Shown: piece by piece, positions 5,439 through 15,244 of the stretch | How positions within the stretch are numbered: the stretch's first letter is position 1 | Layout: every line of letters begins with the position of its first letter | Assembly (NCBI GenBank): GCA_003133075.1 | Contig: PKZN01000054.1 | Coordinates: 1-15,244, forward strand | Direction: 5' to 3' | Length of the DNA: 15,244 nucleotides | From: Acidimicrobiaceae bacterium | Lineage (GTDB): Bacteria > Actinomycetota > Acidimicrobiia > Acidimicrobiales > RAAP-2 | Program-made: the position numbers and the translations under genes | Notes under the pieces: model-generated | Database searches by the model: none | What the model was told of the DNA's origin: nothing | The model's input: the letters and a program-made list of their open reading frames with translations, nothing else

Positions 5439-8330
5439 ATGGTGACGCCCGGCCAACAACTGGGCCATCGGTGGCGAGCCCGCTCTCGGGCGGGGTTTTT
5501 CGTGTCGGCGGCCGCATTCGCGATACCCCTCGCCCTCTCCGCCCTCGCGGCATTTCTGGCCTCGATCCTCCTTCCCCATCCCACCTCGACCACCTGGCAC
5601 GTGGCCTGGTGGATCACGATCTTGCTGATCGCCTGGGCGATTGCTCTCGTTGGCGAACGTCTCGCTCGACCGCTGTTACCCCTGGCCAGCTTGTTGAAAA
5701 TGTCGATGCTCTTCCCCGACCGTGCCCCGTCGCGCTTCGCGATCGCGTGGCGATCGGGTTCGACTCGACAACTCGACCGCTACATCCACGGTCAAGAGCA
5801 AACGGCGAACCGCGAGCCCATGGAGGCGGCCGTCGCGATATTGACCCTGGTCACTTCGCTGAGTTCGCACGACCGACGCACTCGGGGGCACTCCGAGCGA
5901 GTCCGCGCCTACACCGATCTCCTGGCCAGCGAACTGCGCCTGCCCCAGGCCGACATCGACCGCCTGCGCTGGGCCTCGCTGCTGCACGACGTGGGGAAGA
6001 TGAGCGTGGACCCGAAGATCCTCAATAAGAGCGGCGAGCCTTCCGAAGACGAGTGGGTGGTCCTACGCCAGCACCCCCTAGAGGGCAGTCGGCTCATCGA
6101 GCCCATTCGCGAGTGGCTCGGTGAGTGGGGCCTCGCCGTCGAACAACACCACGAGAACTTCGACGGCAGCGGCTACCCCTACGGACTCGCGGGCGAGGAG
6201 ATCTCCTACGGCGCGCGCATCGTCTCGGTCGCCGACGCGTTTGAGGTCATGACCGCACCACGCTCGTACAAAACATCAATGTCCTCGTCCGCCGCTAGAA
6301 AAGAGCTCACGCGCTGCGCCGGGACCCAGTTCGACCCGGCGATCGTCCGCGCGTTCCTCAACGTCTCGGTCGGTCGTCAGCGCTGGGTGATTGGCCCCCT
6401 CTCCTGGGTGGTCGACGTCCCCGTCGTGAGCCTCTTTGGCAACCTGGGCAACGTCTTGGTCGCCAGCTCCCAGGTCGCACTGGTCACGAGCTCGATGGCG
6501 CTCGGCGCCGTCGCGGCGAGTTCACACGACACCGTGAGCAACCCCCACGGTGACCTCAGCGCCACGGCGGCCTTCGTCGAACACCAGGCGGTGGTCCCGG
6601 AACTCGTTACCACCTCCCTCGCCCTCGGCGGGACTTTCCGCGGTGGCGCAATCATTCCCAACGCGACCGTCGCGACCGGCGGTACCGTCACCTACGAGGT
6701 CTTTGACAACGCCAACTGCCTGGTCGTAGGCGGTGGGCTGGTGGCCAGGATCGGCGAGGTGGCCGTCAACCAGGGCAGTGTGCCCGAGTCACCGACGTGG
6801 AGCCCCCCGGGGCGGACGGGGACCTACTACTTCGTCGCCGTCTACAGCGAAAATGCCTCGGTGAACCCGACAACGAGTGGTTGCGGGGCCGCGCCCTTCA
6901 CGGTGATGCCCGACGCGCCCACGCTCCTCACGCACCTCTCCGCATCGAGTGTCGCCGCGGGCGGGCTCGTCGTCGCGAAAGCCACGTTGGCGGGCGCGAC
7001 CCCGCACGCCCACGGCACCTTGAACTATGAGATCTTCAACAATCCGGGCTGTATCGGCGCAGACGGTGGTCTCGTCGCGACGCTCGGACCCGTCACGGTG
7101 CGCGACGGCGTCGCGGCGAGCGCACCGACGTGGTCAACGGACGACGCGGGCACGTACTACTACATCGCCATCTACAGCGGCGACGCGGATAACCGTGGTG
7201 CGGCAAGCGCGTGCAACGCGACGGCGCTGACCGTCACGGCTGGCCCGATAAGTCCCGCCCCACCCTCGACCCCTGCCCCACCCGCCACGTCGCCCACTCC
7301 ACCCGCCCCGCCCATCCCTCCGAGCGGTCCGAGCACGCCAACCATCACGACCCAAGCATCGGCCGCCACGGTGGCGATCGGCAACACGGTCTACGACAGC
7401 GCCACGCTCGCCGGAGCGACGTCCAACGCGACCGGCACCGTGTCCTACGACCTCTACGACAATCCAAGTTGCTCGAGTGCCGCGGGCGGGCTCGTGGCGA
7501 GCCTTGGCTCGGTCAACGTCAGCGGCGCAGTGGTGCCCGCGTCGACGAGTTGGACGGCGAGTGAACCAACCGGAACGGTCTACTTCGTCGCTTCGTACGG
7601 CGGCGACGCCGGTAACAATGCGGCCATCAGCGACTGTGGAGGTGACCCGGTGACGGTGACCAGCAGCGCCCCGACCGTGACGACCCAGGCGGCAGCGACC
7701 TCGTTGATGATCGGCGACGCCACGACTGACGCCGCGACGCTCGCCGGCGTCACGGCCGACGCTGGCGGAACACTGACGTTCCAGGTCTTTAACAACGCAA
7801 CGTGTTCGGTCACCGGCGGCGGTCTCGTGGCGACGTTGACGGCAGTGACCGTCACCGACGGTGTCGCGCCGCCGTCGGCGAGTTGGACGGCGAGTGAACC
7901 AGCTGGAACGTACTACTTCGTCGCCTCCTACAGCGGCGACGCCAATAACGGCCCCACAACGAGCAGCTGTGGGGCTGACGCGGTGAGCGTGAGCGACGAT
8001 GCTCCTTCGATCACGACCCAAGCCACCGCGTCCTTCGTGTCGATCGGCGACGTCGCGTACGATACGGCGACGCTGTACTCCGCCACGGACGACGCGAGCG
8101 GGTCAGTCACCTACGAAGTCTTTGATAACGCCACGTGCTCGACCGCGGGCGGTGGCCTCGTGGCGACGCTAGCGGCGGTCACCGTCACCGACGGCGCCGT
8201 ACCGCCGTCACCGGGTTGGACGGCGACGGGATCCGCCGGCACGTACTACTTCGTGGCGCTCTACAGCGGTGACGCGAACAATGACGCGGCGTCGAGCTGG
8301 TGCAGCGCCGATCCCTTCACCATCGCCTAA
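5439..8330 (+). CDS. Membrane HD-GYP phosphodiesterase fused to five extracellular Ig-like repeats
   Basis: A 963-residue protein with a three-part layout. (1) A basic N-terminus and helices at about 19-45 and 55-72. (2) A cytoplasmic HD-GYP domain at about 135-310, with [14 protein letters not shown] (His183-Asp184), [10 protein letters not shown] (His212), [11 protein letters not shown] (His237, His238; GYP 245-247), VADAFEVMT (Asp266) and a closing [14 protein letters not shown]. All expected metal ligands are present, so cyclic-di-GMP hydrolysis is likely. (3) A hydrophobic helix at about 339-360, then five Ig-like repeats to the C-terminus with a Pro-rich linker at 601-632. Three helices plus positive-inside charge put the repeats outside. 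Repeats share GTYYFVA-x-YSGDANN and a Cys pair. No LPXTG or other sorting tail is visible. No ribosome binding site is seen; GTG 5433 and GTG 5442 are alternative starts, and ATG 5439 is chosen for its distance from the TAGAAT hexamer. The stop interlocks with the convergent mdh stop. The natural function, perhaps adhesion or surface sensing tied to c-di-GMP, is inference. Confidence 0.88.
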   Translation: MVTPGQQLGHRWRARSRAGFFVSAAAFAIPLALSALAAFLASILLPHPTSTTWHVAWWITILLIAWAIALVGERLARPLLPLASLLKMSMLFPDRAPSRFAIAWRSGSTRQLDRYIHGQEQTANREPMEAAVAILTLVTSLSSHDRRTRGHSERVRAYTDLLASELRLPQADIDRLRWASLLHDVGKMSVDPKILNKSGEPSEDEWVVLRQHPLEGSRLIEPIREWLGEWGLAVEQHHENFDGSGYPYGLAGEEISYGARIVSVADAFEVMTAPRSYKTSMSSSAARKELTRCAGTQFDPAIVRAFLNVSVGRQRWVIGPLSWVVDVPVVSLFGNLGNVLVASSQVALVTSSMALGAVAASSHDTVSNPHGDLSATAAFVEHQAVVPELVTTSLALGGTFRGGAIIPNATVATGGTVTYEVFDNANCLVVGGGLVARIGEVAVNQGSVPESPTWSPPGRTGTYYFVAVYSENASVNPTTSGCGAAPFTVMPDAPTLLTHLSASSVAAGGLVVAKATLAGATPHAHGTLNYEIFNNPGCIGADGGLVATLGPVTVRDGVAASAPTWSTDDAGTYYYIAIYSGDADNRGAASACNATALTVTAGPISPAPPSTPAPPATSPTPPAPPIPPSGPSTPTITTQASAATVAIGNTVYDSATLAGATSNATGTVSYDLYDNPSCSSAAGGLVASLGSVNVSGAVVPASTSWTASEPTGTVYFVASYGGDAGNNAAISDCGGDPVTVTSSAPTVTTQAAATSLMIGDATTDAATLAGVTADAGGTLTFQVFNNATCSVTGGGLVATLTAVTVTDGVAPPSASWTASEPAGTYYFVASYSGDANNGPTTSSCGADAVSVSDDAPSITTQATASFVSIGDVAYDTATLYSATDDASGSVTYEVFDNATCSTAGGGLVATLAAVTVTDGAVPPSPGWTATGSAGTYYFVALYSGDANNDAASSWCSADPFTIA
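6588..8327 (+). repeat. Five in-frame Ig-like repeat units with a Pro-rich spacer
   Basis: Units run approximately 6588-6908, 6915-7238, 7338-7664, 7665-7997 and 7998-8327. The spacer between units 2 and 3 (about 7239-7334) encodes a Pro/Ser/Thr-rich linker. Equivalent cysteines recur every 111 residues (333 nt), except for the linker insertion. Units 3 and 4 share an exact 23-nt match (7546-7568 and 7879-7901, offset 333 nt), and units 4 and 5 share a shorter exact match at the same offset (from 7848 and 8181). This indicates tandem duplication within the gene. The YSGDANN ending resembles bacterial Ig-like (Big_3-type) repeats; the family name is tentative. Confidence 0.85.
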
Positions 8331-9316
8331 ATCAGGCCGAGCGCCCGCACGTCCTCGCGCTCGCCGAGCAGCTCGTCGGTGGTGATCTTGATTCGCTCTT
8401 GGGCGAAGCCGTTGAGCTCGAAGCCCTCTTTGACCTTCCAGGAACCGGCCCCGTCGGCGACGATCGGGAAGCCGAACGTGAGTCCTTCGGGCACGCCGTA
8501 CTCGCCGTTACTCGTCACCGCGATCGACGCGCACTCGTTGGCGGGCGTCGCTCGCACGAGGCTCGCGACGGTGTCGATCGCGGCCGAGGCGGCTGAGGCG
8601 GCCGATGAGAGCCCGCGCGCTTCGATGATGGCGGCACCGCGCTTTTGCACGGTGGTGATGAACTCGCCGCCCAACCACTCGTGGTCGGTGATCACCTCGG
8701 TCGCCGCCACGCCACCGATGGTGGCGTTCGCGAAGTCCGGATACTGCGTGGCCGAATGGTTGCCCCAAATCGCCACATTCTTCACGTCCGTCACCGGCAC
8801 ACCGGCGGCCTTGGCCAGCTGCGCGACCGCGCGATTCTGGTCCAGCCGCGTCATGGCGAACCAGCGGTCCGCCGGGATTTCTGGTGCGTTCGAGCGAGCG
8901 ATGAGACAGTTGGTGTTGCACGGGTTGCCCACCACGAGCACGCGGACGTCGCTCGCCGCGTGTTCGGCGATCGCGCGACCCTGGGGCTTGAAGATCCCCC
9001 CGTTGACGTTGAGCAGATCGCTGCGCTCCATGCCGGCCTTGCGCGGGATTGACCCAACCAGCAGAGCCCAGTTGGTGCCGTCAAAGGCGTGGTTGAGGTT
9101 GCTGGTCGCCTCCACGTTCGCGAGGAGGGGAAACGCGCAGTCGTCGAGCTCCATCACGACGCCGTTGAGACTCTTCATGGCCGGCTCGATCTCGAGCAGG
9201 CGAAGCGCCACGGGCGTCTCGGGGCCGAACAGCGCGCCCGAGGCGATCCGGAACAGTAGTGAGTAACCGATCTGACCGGCGGCGCCGGTCACGGTGACGT
9301 TGACGGGGGTGGTCAT
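8327..9316 (-). CDS. mdh: Malate dehydrogenase
   Basis: A 329-residue cytoplasmic NAD-dependent enzyme that oxidises malate to oxaloacetate in the TCA cycle. The dinucleotide motif is GAAGQIGY at residues 11-18. [20 protein letters not shown] (40-59) follows the second strand, with Glu42 favouring NAD. The substrate loop [12 protein letters not shown] holds Arg92 and Arg98. GNPCNTN is at 130-136, MTRLDQNRA at 155-163, and the catalytic His187 is in [10 protein letters not shown]. This places it in the cytosolic/Thermus-like group rather than the LDH-like group. AGGAG lies 5 nt upstream of the ATG. It is the last gene of the minus-strand run, 16 nt after icd. Its TAG (8327-8329) overlaps the TAA of the convergent HD-GYP gene. 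Confidence 0.97.
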   Translation of the reverse strand: MTTPVNVTVTGAAGQIGYSLLFRIASGALFGPETPVALRLLEIEPAMKSLNGVVMELDDCAFPLLANVEATSNLNHAFDGTNWALLVGSIPRKAGMERSDLLNVNGGIFKPQGRAIAEHAASDVRVLVVGNPCNTNCLIARSNAPEIPADRWFAMTRLDQNRAVAQLAKAAGVPVTDVKNVAIWGNHSATQYPDFANATIGGVAATEVITDHEWLGGEFITTVQKRGAAIIEARGLSSAASAASAAIDTVASLVRATPANECASIAVTSNGEYGVPEGLTFGFPIVADGAGSWKVKEGFELNGFAQERIKITTDELLGEREDVRALGLI

Positions 9317-9332
9317 GGTCTCTCCTGGTTGG

Positions 9333-10529
<1,197 letters not shown>

Positions 10530-10535
10530 CCACGC

Positions 10536-10541
10536 ATCTTA
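10536..10541 (-). promoter_or_regulatory. Candidate -10 element of an internal leaderless icd promoter
   Basis: On the minus strand TAAGAT fits the actinobacterial TANNNT -10 pattern. It ends 6 nt before the icd ATG, which is where a transcript starting at the A of ATG would place it. No strong Shine-Dalgarno sequence precedes icd, unlike mdh and folD. No convincing -35 is seen. The metF-icd gap (10530-10579) is the longest in the minus-strand run. Confidence 0.4.
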
Positions 10542-10579
10542 CGACTCGCGGCGAGGGCCACTTTCGAGCCGGCGGACCA

Positions 10580-11431
10580 CTACGGAAAGACCGAACGGTG
10601 AATCTCGCGCGTGGCGGTGGAACGGTTGAGGGTATAAAAATGCAGTCCCGGCACGCCCGCTTCGAGCAGTTCATCACAGAGTTCGGTGGCCGCCTTGATG
10701 CCCTCGCGGCGCACCGCCGGGGCCCCACCTTTTTGGTTGGCGGACTTGAGACGCGCCACGAGACGCGTCGGTACGGTCGCCCCCATCGAGGCCATGTTGC
10801 CGATTCCGTGCAGTGTCGTCACGGGCATGATGCCGGGCAGGATGGGTTTCTCGACGCCCAGTTCGGCGAGCTCGTCGCGTAGTCGCACCCACTCCTGCGC
10901 CTCAAAGAAAAACTGCGTTACCGCGAAGTCGGCCGCCTCGAGTTTGCGCGCCAGGTGTTTGCGGTCGGTGGCCAGATCGTCCGAGCGCGGGTGCCCCTGG
11001 GGGTGGGCGCCGACCCCGACGCAGAAGTTGCCCACTTCGCGCGCCACTTCGACCAACTCCAGCGCGTAGGTGAAGTCCGACTCGGCCTGCTCGACGTCGT
11101 CGGGGATGTCCCCGCCGAGCGCCATCACGTTCTCGACGCCGGCCGCGGCGTAGTTCTCTAAGACCTCGCGCATCTCCGCGCGTCGGTGTCCCACGCAGAT
11201 CAGGTGCGCCATCGCCGTGAACCGGCTGGTGCGCTGGATCTCGGTGACCAGGTCGTAGGTGCGCTGGCGCGACGCGGCACCCCCGCGATAGGTCACCGAG
11301 ACGAAGGAGGGATCGAGCGACTCAATCTCTTCGAGCGTGCGCTCGAGCACGACGATCTCCTCGTCGGACTTCGGGGGAAAGAACTCGAAGGAACGGGTCA
11401 GCCCGCCCGCGAGCAGGTCGTCAATTCGCAC
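10580..11431 (-). CDS. metF: 5,10-methylenetetrahydrofolate reductase
   Basis: A 283-residue flavin TIM-barrel enzyme that reduces methylene-THF to 5-methyl-THF for methionine synthesis. Glu16 in FEFFPPKS is the catalytic acid position, followed by VTYRGGAASRQRT (47-59), AHLICVGH (75-82), ALGGDIPDD (104-112, with Asp108), VTQFFFEA (171-178), PGIMPVTTLHGI (199-210) and a closing LHFYTLNRS. Most enterobacterial-type proteins have ALRGD where this has ALGGD, so one flavin-loop Arg is replaced. The GTG start lies 3 nt after the preceding cupin gene's stop and has only a weak ribosome binding site, implying coupling. The context with folD, purN and purH fits one-carbon metabolism. Confidence 0.94.
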   Translation of the reverse strand: MRIDDLLAGGLTRSFEFFPPKSDEEIVVLERTLEEIESLDPSFVSVTYRGGAASRQRTYDLVTEIQRTSRFTAMAHLICVGHRRAEMREVLENYAAAGVENVMALGGDIPDDVEQAESDFTYALELVEVAREVGNFCVGVGAHPQGHPRSDDLATDRKHLARKLEAADFAVTQFFFEAQEWVRLRDELAELGVEKPILPGIMPVTTLHGIGNMASMGATVPTRLVARLKSANQKGGAPAVRREGIKAATELCDELLEAGVPGLHFYTLNRSTATREIHRSVFP

Positions 11432-11434
11432 CGC

Positions 11435-11806
11435 TCAGTTGGCTCGGCCGAAGTCGTCTTCGAGTCGTTCGATGTCGTCCTCGCCGAAGTACGTTCCGTG
11501 CTGGATTTCAATGAACACGACCGGCGTCGTCCCGCGGTTCTCGCAACGGTGCATCTGGCCGAGGCCGATGTCGATGCTCTCACCCGCTTTGACCACGTGT
11601 TCCACGCCGTCGAGGATCACCGTCGCGACCCCGTTGACGACGAACCAGTGTTCCGCACGCCGCGAGTGCCGCTGGTAGCTGAGCCGCTTGCCCGGCGCGA
11701 CGACGATCCGCTTGACCTTGTGGTCGAAGAGTTCGTCGTCGAGCACCGTGAACGAGCCCCACGGTCGCTCGTCGTACTCCCGGCCCTTTGCGTCGTAAAC
11801 AGTCAT
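11435..11806 (-). CDS. Cupin protein of the mannose-6-phosphate isomerase type II family
   Basis: A 123-residue single cupin domain, soluble. RPWGSF (14-19) is followed by KVKRIVVAPGKRLSYQRH (30-47) and RRAEHWFVVNGVA (49-61). GQMHRCEN (83-90) and GTYFGEDDIERLEDDFGR (104-121) match the C-terminal isomerase domain of bifunctional ManC/AlgA proteins and stand-alone versions. Putative metal ligands Gln45, His47, Glu52-His53 and His86 are present. The reaction would be mannose-6-phosphate to fructose-6-phosphate, but the small stand-alone members are less well characterised. The chosen ATG overlaps the folD stop (ATGA), with GGAGAAGG just upstream. A longer in-frame start at 11893 would lie deep in folD and adds residues without homology. 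Its job within a folate/TCA operon is unclear. Confidence 0.8.
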   Translation of the reverse strand: MTVYDAKGREYDERPWGSFTVLDDELFDHKVKRIVVAPGKRLSYQRHSRRAEHWFVVNGVATVILDGVEHVVKAGESIDIGLGQMHRCENRGTTPVVFIEIQHGTYFGEDDIERLEDDFGRAN

Positions 11807-12654
11807 TGCACCTTCTCCGCGGCCAGAACGGCGTTGCGTAACAGCATGGCACGGGTCATCGGCCCGACGCCACCTAAGCGCGGCGTGATCCACCCGGCGA
11901 CCTCGGCGACGTCCTCGGCGACGTCACTGAGCAACTTGCGTCCTTCAAAGCTCGTGCCCGCTCCGACCACGGCCGCACCGGGTTTGACCATGTCGCGAGT
12001 GACGAGACCGGCCCGCCCCGCCGCCGAGACGACGACGTCGGCACTTCGCACCAGCGCCGTGAAGTCCTCGACGCCGGTGTGCACGACGGTGACCGCGGCG
12101 TTGCAGTGGGGCCGGCGCATCGCCAGTAGTAGCGCCAGCGGCCGCCCGATGGTGAGCCCGCGGCCGATGATCACGACGTGCTTGCCCTCGACGGGCACGT
12201 AGTGGGCGGCTAAGAGCTCGACGATTCCCGCGGGTGTGCACGGCAGCGGCCCCGGTGCGCCCATGACGAGTCGGCCGAGATTCGTCGGGTGTAGTCCGTC
12301 GACGTCCTTAGAGGGCAGCACCCGCAGGAGCACTTCTTCTTCGTTCACGCCCACCGGGAGGGGCAACTGCACCAGGATCGAGTGCACCGCTGGGTCGGCG
12401 TTGAAACGATCGACGACCGCTTCAATCTCCTCTTGAGTGGCGCTCGAGGGCAGGTGGACGTCGACGGACCGTACACCGATCTCCGCGCACTCTTCGATCT
12501 TCATCTCGACGTAGCGAGCGCTCGAAGGATCGTCCCCCACCAAGAGCGTGCCGAGTCCCGGGACGACGCCGAGCGTGCGCAGTCGCGCAACGCGCTCGCT
12601 CAACTCCATCTTCACGTGCCCCGCGAGGCGTTCGCCGTCTAACAGTTCTGCCAT
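11803..12654 (-). CDS. folD: Bifunctional methylenetetrahydrofolate dehydrogenase/cyclohydrolase
   Basis: A 283-residue cytoplasmic enzyme that interconverts methylene-THF, methenyl-THF and 10-formyl-THF, normally with NADP. LLVGDDPSSARYVEMK (37-52) includes the catalytic Tyr48-x3-Lys52 pair. ILVQLPLP, PSKDVDGLHPTNLGRL and PCTPAGIVELL mark the folate site. GRGLTIGRPLALLL is the actinobacterial form of the NADP loop, followed by VHTGVEDF. GGVGPMTRAMLLRNAV closes the protein. One difference is VVGAGTSFEGRKLLSDV, where most FolD proteins read VDVG(I/V)-x-R, so an Asp near the active site is missing. AGGAGG lies 5 nt before the ATG and overlaps the purH TAG. It supplies 10-formyl-THF for the upstream purN and purH enzymes. 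Confidence 0.95.
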   Translation of the reverse strand: MAELLDGERLAGHVKMELSERVARLRTLGVVPGLGTLLVGDDPSSARYVEMKIEECAEIGVRSVDVHLPSSATQEEIEAVVDRFNADPAVHSILVQLPLPVGVNEEEVLLRVLPSKDVDGLHPTNLGRLVMGAPGPLPCTPAGIVELLAAHYVPVEGKHVVIIGRGLTIGRPLALLLAMRRPHCNAAVTVVHTGVEDFTALVRSADVVVSAAGRAGLVTRDMVKPGAAVVGAGTSFEGRKLLSDVAEDVAEVAGWITPRLGGVGPMTRAMLLRNAVLAAEKVQ

Positions 12655-12662
12655 TGATCCTC

Positions 12663-14204
<1,542 letters not shown>

Positions 14205-14825
14205 CTAACTCTCCTCCATGGCGCCGGCCACGCTACCTGGCTCGTCGCCGCGTGCGAGTGACGCCATCACCCTAGCGACGACCTCAGGGTAGAGCACTCG
14301 TTCAACGGTCTTGATGCGCTCGTGCAACGACGCCTCGTCGTCCTCGGGGAGAACGACCACTCGACGCTGCGCGAGGATCGGCCCGTCGTCGAGCGCCTCG
14401 GTCGCCACGTGCACCGTGCAGCCCGTTTCGCTCACCCCCGCCTCGAGCGTCGCCGTGACGGCGTGCCACCCCTTAAAGGCCGGCAGGAGGCTCGGGTGGG
14501 TGTTGAGGATCCGACCGGGAAAAGCGCGGTGCAGCGCACCGGTGACGATCGTGCCAAAGCCCGTCATCGCAATCAGATCGATACGGTGCTCAGTGAGCAC
14601 TCGGGCGAGTTCCTCGCTGTAACGCTCACGGTCGAACTCCTTGGTGAATCCCCCGTAGTCGCGCCGATCCACGAGCACCGACTCGACGCCCGCGTCACTC
14701 GCCACCGCCAGTGCGCGGCACGGACGGTCGGAGGCGACCAAGCAAATCTCGAGTCCCGCGTCCAGCATGGCATCGAGAATGGTGCCGTAGCCCGAGACCA
14801 GCACGCAGAGACGAATCGGAGCCAA
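14205..14825 (-). CDS. purN: Phosphoribosylglycinamide formyltransferase (GAR transformylase)
   Basis: A 206-residue enzyme that transfers the formyl group of 10-formyl-THF to GAR. ILNTHPSLLPAFKGWHA carries the catalytic Asn and His, and ALDDGPILAQ carries the catalytic Asp. The SETGCTVHVATE strand is also typical. The N-terminal phosphate loop is unusual: VLVSGYGTILDAML where E. coli has ISGNGSNLQA, so both loop Asn positions are changed (to Tyr and Ile). The best start is TTG at 14823-14825, 3 nt after the sucD stop and in the same frame as sucD. No ribosome binding site is visible, so termination-reinitiation is likely. The next start candidates would cut into the first strand. It is followed directly by purH, with which it forms the usual actinobacterial pair. 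Confidence 0.93.
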   Translation of the reverse strand: MAPIRLCVLVSGYGTILDAMLDAGLEICLVASDRPCRALAVASDAGVESVLVDRRDYGGFTKEFDRERYSEELARVLTEHRIDLIAMTGFGTIVTGALHRAFPGRILNTHPSLLPAFKGWHAVTATLEAGVSETGCTVHVATEALDDGPILAQRRVVVLPEDDEASLHERIKTVERVLYPEVVARVMASLARGDEPGSVAGAMEES

Positions 14826-14828
14826 GCG

Positions 14829-15244
14829 TTACATCGCCCGGACGATGTCGATCATCTTCGCGCCCGCCTCGGTGGGGTTCTGACAGACGTGCACGCCCGC
14901 CTCGGCCAGTGCGTCCATCTTCGCCTGGGCGGTCCCCTTGGAGCCGGAGATGATCGCCCCCGCGTGTCCCATCTTTCGTCCGGGCGGCGCGGTGACCCCC
15001 GCAACGTAGGCGACGACGGGCTTGGTCATGTTGTGCTTGATCCATTCGGCGGCGCGCTCTTCTTCCGAGCCACCGATCTCACCGATCATCATGACGGCCT
15101 TCGTCTCGGGGTCGGCTTCGAAGGCGGCCAGGCAGTCAATGAAGTTGGTACCCGGCACCGGGTCGCCGCCGATCCCGACGCAGGTGGTCTGACCGATGCC
15201 CTGGGTGCTCAACTCGTGCAACGCCTGGTAGGTCAGCGTGCCCG
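14829..15244 (-). CDS. sucD: Succinyl-CoA ligase alpha subunit, C-terminal part (5' end outside window)
   Basis: The last 138 codons of the CoA-binding, phosphohistidine-carrying subunit, which makes ATP or GTP from succinyl-CoA in the TCA cycle. [20 protein letters not shown], then [18 protein letters not shown], match the family, followed by [16 protein letters not shown]. The phosphorylated histidine lies in [13 protein letters not shown]. The frame is open through base 15244, so the N-terminal CoA domain is outside. The TAA stop is 3 nt before the TTG of purN. sucC would be expected further upstream on the same strand. Confidence 0.97.
   Translation of the reverse strand, partial: GTLTYQALHELSTQGIGQTTCVGIGGDPVPGTNFIDCLAAFEADPETKAVMMIGEIGGSEEERAAEWIKHNMTKPVVAYVAGVTAPPGRKMGHAGAIISGSKGTAQAKMDALAEAGVHVCQNPTEAGAKMIDIVRAM

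Noticed and set aside
7239..7337. Possible frameshift or junction artefact at the Pro-rich stretch in the HD-GYP/Ig gene
   Set aside because: The reading frame is continuous, the repeat pattern resumes in the same frame on both sides, and Pro/Ser/Thr-rich spacers are normal between extracellular domains.
8379..9266. Plus-strand open frame of about 295 codons opposite mdh
   Set aside because: It lies entirely within mdh, with no ribosome binding site and no domain signature; shadow of a GC-rich gene.
11807..11893. Longer N-terminus for the cupin gene starting at 11893
   Set aside because: It would overlap folD by about 90 nt and adds residues without cupin similarity. ATG 11804-11806 has a good ribosome binding site and the classic ATGA overlap.

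Overview
This is a GC-rich, densely packed chromosomal segment from an actinobacterium. An acidimicrobial lineage is my best guess, not a proof. The pointers are an actinobacterial-type cytochrome oxidase subunit IV, a mycobacterial Sdh1-like succinate dehydrogenase with a single membrane subunit, a sucD-purN-purH-folD order shared with other Actinobacteria, frequent GTG/TTG starts, and start codons with no ribosome binding site.

Left part, plus strand (1-5332): respiratory chain. It opens inside ctaD (oxidase subunit I, C-terminal part), which overlaps ctaF (subunit IV) by 4 nt. After a 100-nt gap holding a perfect inverted repeat comes sdhC-sdhA-sdhB, tightly coupled, then a small SCP2-like lipid-binding protein 2 nt after sdhB. 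The sdhC product is not a haem-anchor of the usual SdhC/SdhD kind. It resembles the five-helix anchor of mycobacterial Sdh1 and carries a CHACRHLC cluster, suggesting a membrane-embedded Fe-S (Rieske-type) centre.

Middle (5333-8330): a 100-nt AT-richer gap with two short palindromes, then one long gene. It joins membrane helices and an apparently intact cytoplasmic HD-GYP (cyclic-di-GMP phosphodiesterase) domain to a further helix and about 580 residues of five Ig-like repeats, predicted to be outside the cell. Each repeat has a regularly spaced cysteine pair. This inside-catalytic, outside-stalk fusion is the most unusual object in the window.

Right part, minus strand (15244 down to 8327): a single co-directional run sucD (partial), purN, purH, folD, a mannose-6-phosphate-isomerase-type cupin, metF, icd, mdh. 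Gaps range from overlaps to 50 nt. It combines TCA-cycle enzymes (succinyl-CoA ligase, isocitrate and malate dehydrogenases) with folate one-carbon enzymes (FolD, MetF) and the two folate-linked purine steps (PurN, PurH). The logic is coherent: FolD interconverts the one-carbon forms, PurN and PurH consume 10-formyl-THF, and MetF diverts methylene-THF to methionine. The mdh and HD-GYP genes converge with their stop codons interlocked.

I found no tRNA, rRNA, CRISPR array, insertion sequence, att site, origin or convincing intrinsic terminator. No stretch longer than 300 nt lacks a gene. Family assignments rest on motif recognition, not on searches.
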